A DNA stretch of 64,000 nt from Streptomyces liliiviolaceus (GTDB taxonomy: Bacteria; Actinomycetota; Actinomycetes; Streptomycetales; Streptomycetaceae). The position numbers were made by a program, and so were the translations under genes. The stretch is from the NCBI RefSeq assembly GCF_018070025.1, contig NZ_JAGPYQ010000001.1, positions 7,068,001 through 7,132,000 on the forward strand, in the 5' to 3' direction. The notes beneath the pieces were generated by a model. The model had not been told where the DNA came from and did not search any database. It worked only from the letters and a program-made list of their open reading frames with translations. Every line of letters starts with the position of its first letter. The first letter of the stretch is position 1. Shown piece after piece: positions 7,486-16,438 of this stretch.

Positions 7486-10388
7486 GTGGACCTCCGCAGT
7501 GACACCAGATCGGACAGGTCGCGATCGGTCAGTTCCGTCAGGGATGCCTCGCCGGAGCCGAGGATCGCGTCCGCCAGGGCCCGCTTGGAGGCGAGCATGT
7601 CGGCGATACGGTCCTCGACGGTGCCCTCGGTGATGAGGCGGTGCACCTGGACGGGCTGGGTCTGGCCGATGCGGTAGGCGCGGTCGGTGGCCTGTTCCTC
7701 GACGGCAGGGTTCCACCAGCGGTCGAAGTGGATGACATGCCCCGCGCGCGTGAGGTTGAGACCGGTACCGGCCGCCTTCAGCGACAGGATCAGGATCGGC
7801 GTCGCCCCGCTCTGGAACCGGTCCACCATGTGTTCGCGCTCCGGCACCGGCGTACCGCCGTGGAGCAGTTCGACGGGGACCGCGCGCGCCGTGAGGTGGT
7901 TCGTGATCAGCCGGGCCATTCCCACGTACTGGGTGAAGACGAGGGCCGAGCCGTCCTCGGCGAGCAGCGTGTCCAACAGCTCGTCGAGCAGGGCCAGTTT
8001 GCCGGAGCGGGCGGCCTGGCGAGCGGCTCCCGAGCCGCTGGGCAGGCCGTCCGGCTCCTCCTTCAGATACAGCCCCGGGTGGTCGCAGATCTGCTTGAGC
8101 GCGGTGAGGAGCTTCAGGACGAGGCCTCGTCTGGCGATGCCCTGGGTGGTCTCGATGGCGAGCATCGACTCGCGGACCACGGCCTCGTACAGGGAGGCCT
8201 GTTCGCGGCTGAGGGGGACGGGGTGGTCCGTCTCCGTCTTGGGCGGCAGTTCGGGGACGATGCCCGGGTCGGACTTCTTGCGCCGCAGGAGGAAGGGCCG
8301 GATCAGCCGGGCGAGGCGGGCCACGGCCTCCTCGTCCTCGCCGTTCTCCACGGCGCGCGCGTGCCGGGCGCGGAAGGACTTCAGCGGGCCGAGGAGTCCC
8401 GGGGTCGTCCAGTCGAGCAGGGCCCACAGCTCGGAGAGGTTGTTCTCCACCGGTGTGCCGCTCAGGGCGACCCTGGCCGGTGCGGAGATCGTCCGCAGGG
8501 CCTTGGCCGTCGCCGAGTACGGGTTCTTGACGTGCTGGGCCTCGTCCGCGACGACCATGCCCCAGGTCTGCTCGGCGAGCCTCGGCGCCGTCGAGCGCAT
8601 CGTCCCGTAGGTGGTCAGGACGAAGCCTCCGGCCAGGTCCGCCAGGGAGCGGTCCGGTCCGTGGAAGCGGCGCACGGGCACGCCGGGGGCGAACCGTTCG
8701 ATCTCCCGCTGCCAGTTGCCGAGCAGCGAGGCGGGGCAGATCACGAGGGTCGGCTCGGTGCGCGCCCGCTTCAGATGGAGGGCGATGACGGTGATGGTCT
8801 TGCCGAGTCCCATGTCGTCGGCGAGGCAGCCGCCGAGGCCGAGCGAGGTCATGAGGTCGAGCCAGGCCAGCCCGCGCAGTTGGTAGTCGCGGAGGGTCGC
8901 CTTCAGCCCGGGAGGCGGTTCGGCGGGCCGCAGTCCGGCGGTGAGGCGGTCGCGCAGCGCGGCGAGCGCTCCGACGGGCACCGCCTCGACGCTCTCCCCG
9001 TCGACCTCCACGCTGCCGCTGAGCGCCGCGGAGAGGGCGTCCACCGGGTCGAGCAGGCCCAGTTCGCGCTTGCGGGCCTTGCGGACCAGGGCCGGGTCGA
9101 CGAGCACCCACTGGTCCCGCAGCCGGACGACGGGGCGGTGCGCCTCAGCGAGGGCGTCCATCTCCGCCTCGCTGAGCGGGTCGCCGCCCAGGGCCAGCTG
9201 CCAGCGGAACTGGAGCAGTTCCTCGCTCTCGAAGAAACCCGTCCCGTCCGTGGCCGAGCCCGGCGCGGGGCGGACGACCGCGGCCGCGCTCAGGTCCTGG
9301 GCGAGGTCGCGCGGCCAGTGCACGGCGACCCCGGCCGCGCCGAGGCGGGTGGCCGCCACGCCGAGCAGGTCCGACAGCTCGTCCTCGGACAGGGCCAGTA
9401 CGTCCGGCACGTCCTGTCCGGACAGCCGGTCCAGGGGCGGCCAGACGCGGGCCGCGCGGCGCACCGCCAGGGCCGCGTCGACCCGGGCGCGCGGGCCGAA
9501 CGTGGCGTCCGCGGTGCCCGCCCACAGGGCCGCCGCGTCGACGACGAGGGTGGGGTCGGCGAGGCTGTGCACCTGGACGACGGCCGCGCCCGCCCGCCGC
9601 GCGTCCTCGCTGTCGTCGAAGAGCTCGTACGCGGACAGGTCGAGGCGCAGGGAGATGCGCACCCCGGCGTCCATGCCGGCGGCGACCTCCGCCGCCCAGT
9701 CCTGGGCGCCGGGCAGCCGCTGGGCCCCGCTCGCCGCGAAGGGCCTGCCCGCCGCGTAGGGAGCGGCCGGGGTGCGGGGCAGGGCGTCGGCGACCGCGTC
9801 CAGGAAGGCGCGTGTCAGCGCTTCCGGCTCGGGCAGCCTGAGCGGGCCGCCGCCCGGCAGCGGGACGGCGTGTCCCTCGTACGGGAGGGCCGCGGCGATC
9901 GCCCTGAGGTGGGCGATGTCGTCCGGGTCCAGCGGGCCCGCACGCCATGCGTCGAACCCGTCGGGTGTCAGACCGGGCAGCAGTCTGCCGCGCGCGACGA
10001 GCCGCAGCGCGTGCAGGGCGGCGGCCCCCCAGCAGGCCGTGGCGGGATGGGCGGCGGGGTCGCGCCTGGCGCGCACCAGGAGCGGCAGGGCCTCGGTGAC
10101 CGGCAGGGTCAGGGCGGGGACCGTGTGCCGTCGTGTCCCCGTACCGTGCCGTCGTACGACCGTGAGCTCGGTGTCCGGTGTGGGGAGCGGGAGGTCGCCG
10201 TCCGGGTCCCAGAAGGCCATCCGTCCGCCGCGGGGCAGCGCGGCGGGCAGGAACACCGCGGCCAGCCGGAGGGGCACCTCGGCCTTCGGTCCGGCGCCGG
10301 GGCCGGCCTCGGCACGCGGCTCCGCCGTGCTCGTCCCCTCACCCGTCCCCGTGCTCGTACGCGTCCCCGCACCCATGCTCCCGGCCAC
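7482..10388 (-). CDS. SNF2/Rad54-family helicase-like ATPase
   Basis: About 968 residues with the full SNF2 set. An N-terminal bacterial SNF2-associated region (~1-450) precedes Walker A DDMGLGKT at about residue 524. Then come ADEAQHVKN (motif II, DEAQ), LSGTPVENNLSELW (motif III), and the C-terminal helicase domain with VFTQYVGMARL, LSLKAAGTGLNL and ATDRAYRIGQTQPVQVHRL (motif VI). These enzymes translocate on duplex DNA and remodel protein-DNA complexes. The gene begins with GTG at 10388; an ATG at 10376 with AGGGAGG eleven bases upstream is equally plausible. Its stop overlaps the start of the SWIM gene, so a joint complex is likely. A role in repair, transcription recycling or defence cannot be separated here. 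Confidence 0.9.
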   Translation of the reverse strand: MAGSMGAGTRTSTGTGEGTSTAEPRAEAGPGAGPKAEVPLRLAAVFLPAALPRGGRMAFWDPDGDLPLPTPDTELTVVRRHGTGTRRHTVPALTLPVTEALPLLVRARRDPAAHPATACWGAAALHALRLVARGRLLPGLTPDGFDAWRAGPLDPDDIAHLRAIAAALPYEGHAVPLPGGGPLRLPEPEALTRAFLDAVADALPRTPAAPYAAGRPFAASGAQRLPGAQDWAAEVAAGMDAGVRISLRLDLSAYELFDDSEDARRAGAAVVQVHSLADPTLVVDAAALWAGTADATFGPRARVDAALAVRRAARVWPPLDRLSGQDVPDVLALSEDELSDLLGVAATRLGAAGVAVHWPRDLAQDLSAAAVVRPAPGSATDGTGFFESEELLQFRWQLALGGDPLSEAEMDALAEAHRPVVRLRDQWVLVDPALVRKARKRELGLLDPVDALSAALSGSVEVDGESVEAVPVGALAALRDRLTAGLRPAEPPPGLKATLRDYQLRGLAWLDLMTSLGLGGCLADDMGLGKTITVIALHLKRARTEPTLVICPASLLGNWQREIERFAPGVPVRRFHGPDRSLADLAGGFVLTTYGTMRSTAPRLAEQTWGMVVADEAQHVKNPYSATAKALRTISAPARVALSGTPVENNLSELWALLDWTTPGLLGPLKSFRARHARAVENGEDEEAVARLARLIRPFLLRRKKSDPGIVPELPPKTETDHPVPLSREQASLYEAVVRESMLAIETTQGIARRGLVLKLLTALKQICDHPGLYLKEEPDGLPSGSGAARQAARSGKLALLDELLDTLLAEDGSALVFTQYVGMARLITNHLTARAVPVELLHGGTPVPEREHMVDRFQSGATPILILSLKAAGTGLNLTRAGHVIHFDRWWNPAVEEQATDRAYRIGQTQPVQVHRLITEGTVEDRIADMLASKRALADAILGSGEASLTELTDRDLSDLVSLRRST

Positions 10389-10504
10389 CTCCCTCGCCTG
10401 CTCCCGTCCCGGTCGGATCGATCGTCTTCGACTCTACGGGCCGGGTCTGACAACGCGGCCCGTCGGCCGGAAGGGGCGGGGGGTGAGACGTGGTCGGGGC
10501 GTGG

Positions 10505-11086
10505 TCAGGGTGTCGTTCTGGAGACCACGTAGACCATGGGATGGCCGGGCTTCGCCCAGTCCACGACGATGTGGTGGGAGGGCGTCGGGTTCTTCCGCGC
10601 GTGGTTCAGGCCCGACCAGGGGCCGGGGCCGGTGAACTCCCAGCCGACGACACGCCGGTCGCGTGCGCTGATGACGATGTCGTCCTTCTCCAGCGCGTCG
10701 AGGCTGGTCCCGATGGTCTTGAGGAACTTCTCCAGGCCCTCGTCGCTGGTGAGGAACTGGACGTAGAGACGGCTGGTCTTCCAGTTGTTCGTCTCGTAGT
10801 ACGCGACCTCGGCCGAGTAGCCCGGGATGGGCACCTGGTACAGGCGGCGCTGGACCCGGGAGGGCCAGCCCGGGGTGAGCCCGGTCGCCGAGTACTTCGC
10901 CTCCTTGTCCTTGCCGCTGTCACGGCTCTGGTTGGCGGAGATCACCAGATAGCCGGCCGGGACACCGATGAGCAGCACGATGATCAGCAGGGTCAGGGCG
11001 CGGCGGCGGATCCGGTGGCCCGGCTGCTCGGGCGGGCGCGGCGGCTCGTCCGGAGGTGAGGCCTGGCGCGGCAGCGAGGCCGTCAT
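10505..11086 (-). CDS. Conserved hypothetical membrane-anchored protein
   Basis: About 193 residues: a Pro-rich cytoplasmic N-terminus, one membrane helix (ALTLLIIVLLIGVPAGYLVIS, about residues 29-49), then an extracytoplasmic domain of about 140 residues with several Trp and Tyr (WKTSRLYVQFLTSDEGLEKFL, WEFTGPGPWSGLNHARKNPTPSHHIVVDW). No catalytic motif was recognised. The ATG shares one base with the TGA of the ROK kinase gene, so the two are cotranscribed. I do not know the family's function; the position suggests a surface or sensory protein expressed with the kinase. Confidence 0.75.
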   Translation of the reverse strand: MTASLPRQASPPDEPPRPPEQPGHRIRRRALTLLIIVLLIGVPAGYLVISANQSRDSGKDKEAKYSATGLTPGWPSRVQRRLYQVPIPGYSAEVAYYETNNWKTSRLYVQFLTSDEGLEKFLKTIGTSLDALEKDDIVISARDRRVVGWEFTGPGPWSGLNHARKNPTPSHHIVVDWAKPGHPMVYVVSRTTP

Positions 11087-12270
11087 CACAGCGTCTCCTG
11101 CGCCTCGCGGCGCGACTCGGCGTACCGCTCGTAGCGCTCGTACCGTTCGACGCGGCGGCGGTTGGCGCGCCGGAAGCGGCGGGCCACCAGGCGGGCCAGG
11201 TCCGCGGCGCCGACCATGCCGGCCTCGGGGCCGAGCTGGGCGCGGGCGATCCGGGCCTCGGGGCGGTAGCCGCGGCCGGTCAGATGGCGGCGGAAAGCGT
11301 CGCGCGCGGGGCCGATCAGCAGGTCGTCGGCCGCGCTGACGCCGCCGCCGATCACGAAGCAGGAGGGGTCGAGGGCGGCCGCGAGGTTCGCGATGCCGAC
11401 GCCCAGCCACTGGCCGATGTCCTGGAGCAGTTCGATGCACATCGCGTCGCCCTCGCGGGCCAGCTCGGTGATCATCGGGCCGGTGATCTCGGCGATGTTG
11501 CCCTTGACGTGCTCGATGATGCCGTAGGCCACCGGAGAGTCGGCGGCGGCGAGTTCGCGGGCCTCGCGGACCAGGGCGTTGCCGGAACTGTACTGCTCCC
11601 AGCAGCCGCGGTTGCCGCACGGGCAGCGGTGGCCGCCGGGGACGACCTGCATATGGCCGAACTCGCCCGCCACACCGAACTTGCCGCGCTTGACCTGCCC
11701 GTCCTCCAGGATGGCGCCGCCGATGCCGGTGCCGAGGGTGATCATGACGAGGTGGTCCTCACCGCGGCCCGCGCCGAAGCGCCACTCCGCCCAGGCGGCG
11801 GCGTTCGCGTCGTTGTCCACCAGGACGGGGACGGCGAGGCGGCCCGCGAGGCGGTCCCGCAGGGGTTCGTTGCGCCACGAGAGGTGGGGTGCGAACAGGA
11901 CCCGGTTGCGCTCCGCGTCGACCCAGCCGGCCGCGCCGATGCCGACCGCGTGCACGTCGTGGCGGTCGGAGAGGTCCAGGACCAGTTCCAGGATGGTGTC
12001 CTCGACGACCTTGGGACTCTTGGACTTGTCGGGGGTCTCGGTGCGGACCTTCTCCAGGATGTTGCCGTCCGCGTCCACGACGCCCGCCATCACCTTCGTG
12101 CCGCCGATGTCGATGCCGACGGTGGGGACGCGCGGTGCCGTCAGGTGGGAACGGCGCTCGCGCGTGCCCACGGTGCGCAGGGCGGTGGCACGGCGGGAGC
12201 CGATGGGGGCGCCCGCGGCTCTGGCGGAGCCGAGCGCCCTGGGCAGGGCGAGGTCGCGGTAGGTGCTCAT
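11086..12270 (-). CDS. ROK-family sugar kinase (glucokinase-like)
   Basis: About 394 residues. After a basic N-terminal extension of ~50 residues comes the ATP-binding VGIDIGGTKVMAGVVD, the sugar-binding region VDNDANAAAWAEW, the phosphate motif LGTGIGGAI, and the ROK zinc motif CPCGNRGCWEQ. No winged-helix DNA-binding domain is seen, so this is a kinase rather than a ROK repressor. It likely phosphorylates glucose or a related hexose. The ATG at 12270 lacks a strong ribosome site, and the long extension makes a downstream start (VPTVGIDIGG) possible. It lies 259 bases downstream of a sugar ABC operon on the same strand and is coupled to a small membrane protein. Confidence 0.85.
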   Translation of the reverse strand: MSTYRDLALPRALGSARAAGAPIGSRRATALRTVGTRERRSHLTAPRVPTVGIDIGGTKVMAGVVDADGNILEKVRTETPDKSKSPKVVEDTILELVLDLSDRHDVHAVGIGAAGWVDAERNRVLFAPHLSWRNEPLRDRLAGRLAVPVLVDNDANAAAWAEWRFGAGRGEDHLVMITLGTGIGGAILEDGQVKRGKFGVAGEFGHMQVVPGGHRCPCGNRGCWEQYSSGNALVREARELAAADSPVAYGIIEHVKGNIAEITGPMITELAREGDAMCIELLQDIGQWLGVGIANLAAALDPSCFVIGGGVSAADDLLIGPARDAFRRHLTGRGYRPEARIARAQLGPEAGMVGAADLARLVARRFRRANRRRVERYERYERYAESRREAQETL

Positions 12271-12529
12271 CGCGCCGATTCTGCCCCACGTGGGGGTTTG
12301 GCCGCACGGCGGCGTCCCTCGCGGTGCTTCGGGGCGCCCCGGGCAGCCCGGGCCGTCCGTCGTCCGCAGGCTCGTCGTGGCTGGTCGCGCAGTTCCCCGC
12401 GCCCCTGAAAGAAGCCGTGGCCGGGCGAGCCCACGCGGCGGCCGCACACCGGCACAGCCCCCGCGCCCCTGAAAGCCGTGGCTGGGCGCGGCCACACGGC
12501 GGAGCCGCGCATCGGCACGGCCCCGCCCC
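12271..12529. repeat. Intergenic block with two imperfect ~60-bp direct repeats
   Basis: The 259 bases between the ROK kinase start and the ABC ATPase stop contain one copy of the dispersed element CGCGCAGTTCCCCGCGCCCC (about 12386-12405). They also hold two imperfect copies of a ~60-base unit beginning GCGCCCCTGAAAG and continuing through CCGTGGC, CACGCGGCGG-like and CGGCAC segments (about 12400-12463 and 12467-12530). No ORF with coding character was found here. Confidence 0.7.
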
Positions 12530-13342
12530 CTACGGGGCACTGCCCTCCAGTTCGTGGCGGAGGTCGTCCAGTTCCGTGCCGCCCGCCATCTGGCGGGTCA
12601 GTTCGTCCAGGGTGATTTCTTCTCGGGTGTGGTTGCCGACCATCGTGCCGCGCTTGAGGAGGACGAAGCGGTTGCCGACGAGGTACGCGTGGTGGGGGTT
12701 GTGGGTGATCAGAACAACACCCAGGCCGGCGTCACGTGCGGCGGCCACATATTTGAGGACCACACCGGACTGTTTGACGCCCAGTGCCGCGGTGGGCTCG
12801 TCGAGGACGAGGACCTTCGCGCCGAAGTGGACGGCCCGGGCGATCGCCACGCACTGGCGCTCGCCGCCCGAGAGGGTGCCGATGGGCTGGTCGACGTCGC
12901 GCAGGTCGATGCCCATGCGCAGGAGTTCCGCGTGGGTCGTACGGCGCATGAAATCGACGTCCAGGCGCTTGAAGGGGCCGGATCCCCTGCGCGGCTCGGA
13001 GCCGAGGAAGAAGTTGCGCCAGACCGGCATCAGAGGGACGACCGCGAGGTCCTGGTAGACCGTGGCGATACCGCGGTCCAGGGCCTCCCGCGGGGACGCC
13101 GGACGGGCGTCCTCGCCCTCGATGCGGAAGGTGCCCGCGTCATGCTGGTGGAGCCCGGCGATGATCTTGATCAGGGTCGACTTGCCGGCGCCGTTGTCGC
13201 CGAGGACGCAGGTGATCTCCCCCGCGTGGACCTCCAGCGAGACGCCCTCCAGGGCGCGGATGTTGCCGTAGTACTTACTGACGTCGTCGAGCTCGACCAG
13301 GGGCGTGCGCCCGGCGGACGTCGTCGTGGCGGGCTGTGTCAT
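12530..13342 (-). CDS. Sugar ABC transporter ATP-binding protein (single-domain, CUT2/FrcA type)
   Basis: About 270 residues. Walker [11 protein letters not shown]-loop [10 protein letters not shown], signature LSGGERQ and Walker [12 protein letters not shown] are all intact, followed by the H-loop (ITHN). Most ATPases of ribose/xylose-type importers are double-domain at ~500 residues; this one is single-domain like FrcA of fructose importers. It couples ATP hydrolysis to the adjacent permease. The ATG overlaps the permease stop (ATGA). Third gene of the SBP-permease-ATPase operon. Substrate not determined; inositol or a pentose/hexose is plausible given the neighbouring Gfo/Idh dehydrogenase. 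Confidence 0.92.
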   Translation of the reverse strand: MTQPATTTSAGRTPLVELDDVSKYYGNIRALEGVSLEVHAGEITCVLGDNGAGKSTLIKIIAGLHQHDAGTFRIEGEDARPASPREALDRGIATVYQDLAVVPLMPVWRNFFLGSEPRRGSGPFKRLDVDFMRRTTHAELLRMGIDLRDVDQPIGTLSGGERQCVAIARAVHFGAKVLVLDEPTAALGVKQSGVVLKYVAAARDAGLGVVLITHNPHHAYLVGNRFVLLKRGTMVGNHTREEITLDELTRQMAGGTELDDLRHELEGSAP

Positions 13343-14412
13343 GCCGTGGCCTCCGCGCGCTTGCGGACCCAGGCGTTCAGCAGGGTCGCGAGGAGCAGCA
13401 TCGCTCCCAGGAAGAACTTGAACCAGTCGGGATTCCACTCGGCGAACACGATGCCCTTGTCGGTCATGCCGAAGATCAGCGCGCCGACCGCCGAGCCGAT
13501 GGCGGAGCCGTACCCGCCGGTGATCAGGCAGCCGCCGATGACGGCCGCGATGATGTACGTCAGCTCCTTGCCGACGCCCTCTCCCGACTGCACGGCGTCG
13601 AACGAGAACAGCAGGTGCTGTCCGGCGATCCAGGCGGCGAAGGACACCCCCATGTAGAGGCCGATTTTGGTCGCGGCGACGGGCACGCCCACCGCGCGGG
13701 CCGCTTCCTTTCCGCCACCGACGGCGAAGATCCAGTTGCCGACGCGGGTGCGCAGCAGGATCCAGGAGGCGAGGGCCACCAGGCCGATCCACCACAGGAT
13801 GGTGACCTTGAAGTCGACTCCGCCGACGGTCAGGACCGACGCGAAGAGGACCTTGGCGGAGGCGAAGCCCTCCATGTCGGCGATCGTCTTGGTCGAGACG
13901 GTGCCGCTGATCAGCTTGGTGAAGCCGAGGTTCATCCCGGTCAGCATGAGGAAGGTGCCGAGCGTGATGATGAAGCTGGGCAGCTCGGTGCGGGTGAGCA
14001 TGAAGCCGTTGAAGAAGCCGATCGCGAGGGTGACCAGGAGCGAGACCCCGACGCCCACCCAGACGTTCGCGGTCATCTGGTAGCTGAACATCGACGAGAT
14101 CAGCGCGGACGACGTCACCATGACGCCGGCGGACAGGTCGAACTCGCCGCCGATCATCAGCAGGGCGACGGGCACCGCCATGATGCCGATCGTGGAGGCC
14201 GCGTACAGCACGGTGGCCAGCCCCGCGGCCCGTACGAAACCGTCCGCGATCAGCGCGAAGAACAGGAAGACGGCGAGCGCGCCGACCACCGAGCCCAGCT
14301 CGGGCCGGCCGAGCAGCCTGCGCAGCGGCGAGGTCCGCAGCAGCCGGTCGTCCGCGGTGGAGCCCGTGGGGGGCGTGGGAGACACGGGAGGCGTGGGGAT
14401 CGTCGCGGTCAT
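13339..14412 (-). CDS. Sugar ABC transporter permease (CUT2, ribose/xylose/inositol type)
   Basis: About 357 residues with eight to ten hydrophobic segments and the BPD_transp_2 landmarks [56 protein letters not shown] (ATPase contact) and [25 protein letters not shown]. It forms the membrane channel of the importer. The ATG overlaps the stop of the binding-protein gene and its own stop overlaps the ATPase start, so all three are translationally coupled. An N-terminal Pro/Thr-rich tail of ~25 residues precedes the first helix. Confidence 0.93.
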   Translation of the reverse strand: MTATIPTPPVSPTPPTGSTADDRLLRTSPLRRLLGRPELGSVVGALAVFLFFALIADGFVRAAGLATVLYAASTIGIMAVPVALLMIGGEFDLSAGVMVTSSALISSMFSYQMTANVWVGVGVSLLVTLAIGFFNGFMLTRTELPSFIITLGTFLMLTGMNLGFTKLISGTVSTKTIADMEGFASAKVLFASVLTVGGVDFKVTILWWIGLVALASWILLRTRVGNWIFAVGGGKEAARAVGVPVAATKIGLYMGVSFAAWIAGQHLLFSFDAVQSGEGVGKELTYIIAAVIGGCLITGGYGSAIGSAVGALIFGMTDKGIVFAEWNPDWFKFFLGAMLLLATLLNAWVRKRAEATA

Positions 14413-15413
14413 CGGGTGCCCCGGTCCGCGTAGCTCTCCAGCTCTGCGGCCTGGTCCTTGGTGATGATCTGCGGGCCGGTGAGGACGGGCCGCCCGCCGC
14501 CGAGCGTGTCGGCGTTGTACCGGTAGAGCCAGAGCAGGTCCACGGCCTCGTAGCCCTGGAGGTAGGGCTGCTGGTCGACGGCGAAGCCGAGGGTGCCGTC
14601 CTTGAGCGAGGCGGCGACCTTGGCGTTGAGGTCGAAGGTGTCGATCTCGGCCTTGCTGCCCGCGTCCTCCTTGGCCTTGACCGCGGTGGCCGCGTAGGGC
14701 GCGCCGAGGGTGACGACGGCGTCGACCGAGGAGTCGGCCTGGAGCTTGGCTCCGATGGAGGACTGGACGGCCGACATGTCGGTGCCCTCCACGTAGATGT
14801 TCCGTACGGTGCCGTCGAAGGTCTTCCTCACGCCCGCGCAGCGCTGCTCGTGGCCGACATTGCCCTGTTCGTGGAGGACGCAGAGGGCCGTTTTCCGGCC
14901 ACGCTCGTTCAGCTCCTCCCCGACGGCCTCGCCGGCGATCGTCTCGTCCTGGCCGACGTGGGTGAGCGCGCCGAACTCCTTGGACTTCTCGGATCCCGAG
15001 TTCACGGTGATCACGGGGATGCCGGCCTTCACGGCGCGCGCGACCGCGCTCTTCATGGCGTCGGGCTTGGCGAGGGTGACGACGATGCCGTCGACGCCCT
15101 TGTCCACGGCGGCGTCCACGAGCTGCGCCTGCTGCTGTCCCTCGTCGTCGTGGGAGTACAGGAACTTGATGTTGTCCTTGTCGGCGGCCTGCTGGGCGCC
15201 GTTCTGGACGATGTCCCAGAAGGTGTCGCCGTCACCCGAGTGGGTGATCATCGCGACGGTCCAGCGGGGGGTGCTCACCGCGCCCCCGCCCTGGGCCGAC
15301 GCCGCTTTGCGGGCGTCCTCGGCGCGCTTGCCGCCGGTGCTGCTGCACCCGGCCAGGGATGCGCCCAGCGCCCCTGCCACCGCGATGCTGACCCAGGTCC
15401 GAAACCGTGCCAC
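14409..15413 (-). CDS. Sugar ABC transporter substrate-binding lipoprotein (CUT2, periplasmic-binding fold)
   Basis: About 334 residues. The GTG at 15413 opens a lipoprotein signal with lipobox LAGC (Cys about residue 23). The mature part is a type-I periplasmic-binding protein: [63 protein letters not shown], and [18 protein letters not shown] resemble ribose/inositol binders. The reading frame is open 42 bases further upstream, but the signal peptide favours this start. First gene of the importer operon. A strong inverted repeat lies 22-53 bases upstream. The sugar bound cannot be told from sequence. Confidence 0.92.
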   Translation of the reverse strand: MARFRTWVSIAVAGALGASLAGCSSTGGKRAEDARKAASAQGGGAVSTPRWTVAMITHSGDGDTFWDIVQNGAQQAADKDNIKFLYSHDDEGQQQAQLVDAAVDKGVDGIVVTLAKPDAMKSAVARAVKAGIPVITVNSGSEKSKEFGALTHVGQDETIAGEAVGEELNERGRKTALCVLHEQGNVGHEQRCAGVRKTFDGTVRNIYVEGTDMSAVQSSIGAKLQADSSVDAVVTLGAPYAATAVKAKEDAGSKAEIDTFDLNAKVAASLKDGTLGFAVDQQPYLQGYEAVDLLWLYRYNADTLGGGRPVLTGPQIITKDQAAELESYADRGTR

Positions 15414-15434
15414 GAGGCCGTGCCCTTCTTGATG

Positions 15435-15466
15435 TCCGATACATGAAACAACCAAGTATCGGATAC
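15435..15466. promoter_or_regulatory. Inverted repeat before sugar ABC operon (candidate operator)
   Basis: TCCGATAC (15435-15442) and GTATCGGA (15456-15463) form perfect 8-base arms 13 bases apart. The right copy is itself an 11-base palindrome, GTATCGGATAC (15456-15466). The region is AT-rich for this genome and lies directly upstream of the binding-protein gene, so a dimeric repressor site is likely. Which regulator binds is unknown; the GntR gene 106 bases away is the nearest candidate. Confidence 0.5.
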
Positions 15467-15571
15467 GGAGGGAAGGATTCCGGACAGCGGGGCCGTCGAC
15501 ACCGCCACGCGGGCCGCGCGGGAGTGCGTGGAGTCGTACCAGCTCAGGGGCGCACGTGGGTTCAGGGCGGG

Positions 15572-16336
15572 TCAGGGGCGTACGAGCAGCTGGAACTCGA
15601 AGGAGTAGCGCGAGGCGCGGTAGGTGTGGGAGCCGAACTCGACGGCGCGGCCCGTGTCGTCGAAGGTGGTGCGCTGCATGGTGAGCAGCGGGGCGCCGGC
15701 GGCCTCGTCTAGGCGCCCGGCCTCCACGGCGGTGGCGGCCCGGGCACCGACGGACTGGCGGGCGCTGTGCAGCGTGATGCCCGCGACGCGCATCAGCCGG
15801 TACAGACCGGTGGCCTCCAGCTGCGCGCTGTCGAGGTCGAGGAGGCCGGGCGGCAGGTGGTTGCAGAGGTACGCCATCGGGTCGCCGTGGGCGAGCCGCA
15901 GCCGCTCCACCCGGTGCACGTCGCTGCCCTCCGCCACCGACAGGGCCGCCGCCACCTCAGCCGTCGCCGGGACGACGGTGTTGACGAGGACGCGGGTCGC
16001 GGGCCGCTGGCCGGCCGCCTCCAGGTCGTCGTAGAGGCTGCTGAGTTCCAGGGGGCGCTTGACCTGGCTGTGGACGACCTGGGTGCCGACACCCCGACGG
16101 CGTACGAGGAGGCCCTTGTCCACCAGGGACTGGATGGCCTGGCGGACCGTGGGCCGGGACAGACCGAGGCGTCCGGCGAGCTCGATCTCGTTGCCCAGCA
16201 GGCTGCCCGGGGTCAGGGCACCGCGCTCGATCGCCGCTTCGAGTTGCTGGGCCAGCTGGAAGTACAGCGGGACCGGGCTGTTCCGGTCGACGCTGAGCTG
16301 GAGCGGCGTGGTCGGGTCCACATCTGGTTTGGGCAC
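15572..16336 (-). CDS. GntR/HutC-family transcriptional regulator (UTRA domain)
   Basis: About 254 residues. An N-terminal winged helix (PLYFQLAQQLEAAIERGALTPGSLLGNEIELAGRLGLSRPTVRQAIQSLVDKGLLVRRRGVGTQV) is followed by a UTRA ligand-binding domain ending TYRASRYSFEFQLLVRP, typical of HutC-type sugar regulators. The GTG at 16336 was chosen because the frame upstream lacks coding character; the ribosome site is weak. The gene is divergent from the Gfo/Idh dehydrogenase and upstream of the sugar importer. A perfect 12-base palindrome lies in the divergent promoter 51 bases from this start, so autoregulation and control of the dehydrogenase are likely. Confidence 0.88.
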   Translation of the reverse strand: MPKPDVDPTTPLQLSVDRNSPVPLYFQLAQQLEAAIERGALTPGSLLGNEIELAGRLGLSRPTVRQAIQSLVDKGLLVRRRGVGTQVVHSQVKRPLELSSLYDDLEAAGQRPATRVLVNTVVPATAEVAAALSVAEGSDVHRVERLRLAHGDPMAYLCNHLPPGLLDLDSAQLEATGLYRLMRVAGITLHSARQSVGARAATAVEAGRLDEAAGAPLLTMQRTTFDDTGRAVEFGSHTYRASRYSFEFQLLVRP

Positions 16337-16386
16337 GGGCCCGAGCGTAGCTCCGGTGCATGTTGACGGGAAGTTCTGAGGTTCGA

Positions 16387-16398
16387 TTGTCCGGACAA
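16387..16398. promoter_or_regulatory. Perfect palindrome TTGTCCGGACAA, candidate GntR operator
   Basis: TTGTCCGGACAA is a perfect 12-base palindrome in the 102-base divergent spacer between the GntR gene and the Gfo/Idh gene. A TTGACA (16403-16408) follows five bases later and could be a -35 element for the dehydrogenase, which would place the palindrome just upstream of that promoter. GntR/HutC regulators commonly bind short perfect palindromes in such positions; binding is inferred. Confidence 0.6.
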
Positions 16399-16438
16399 AG
16401 AGTTGACAGGGTGTAGGGTTCGCCCTCAACTTTGTCGC

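Noticed and set aside
7486..9111. Upstream extension of the SWIM frame to about 1335 codons
   Set aside because: The extension lies fully inside the SNF2 gene in another frame; the ATG at 7485 has a good ribosome site and overlaps the helicase stop.
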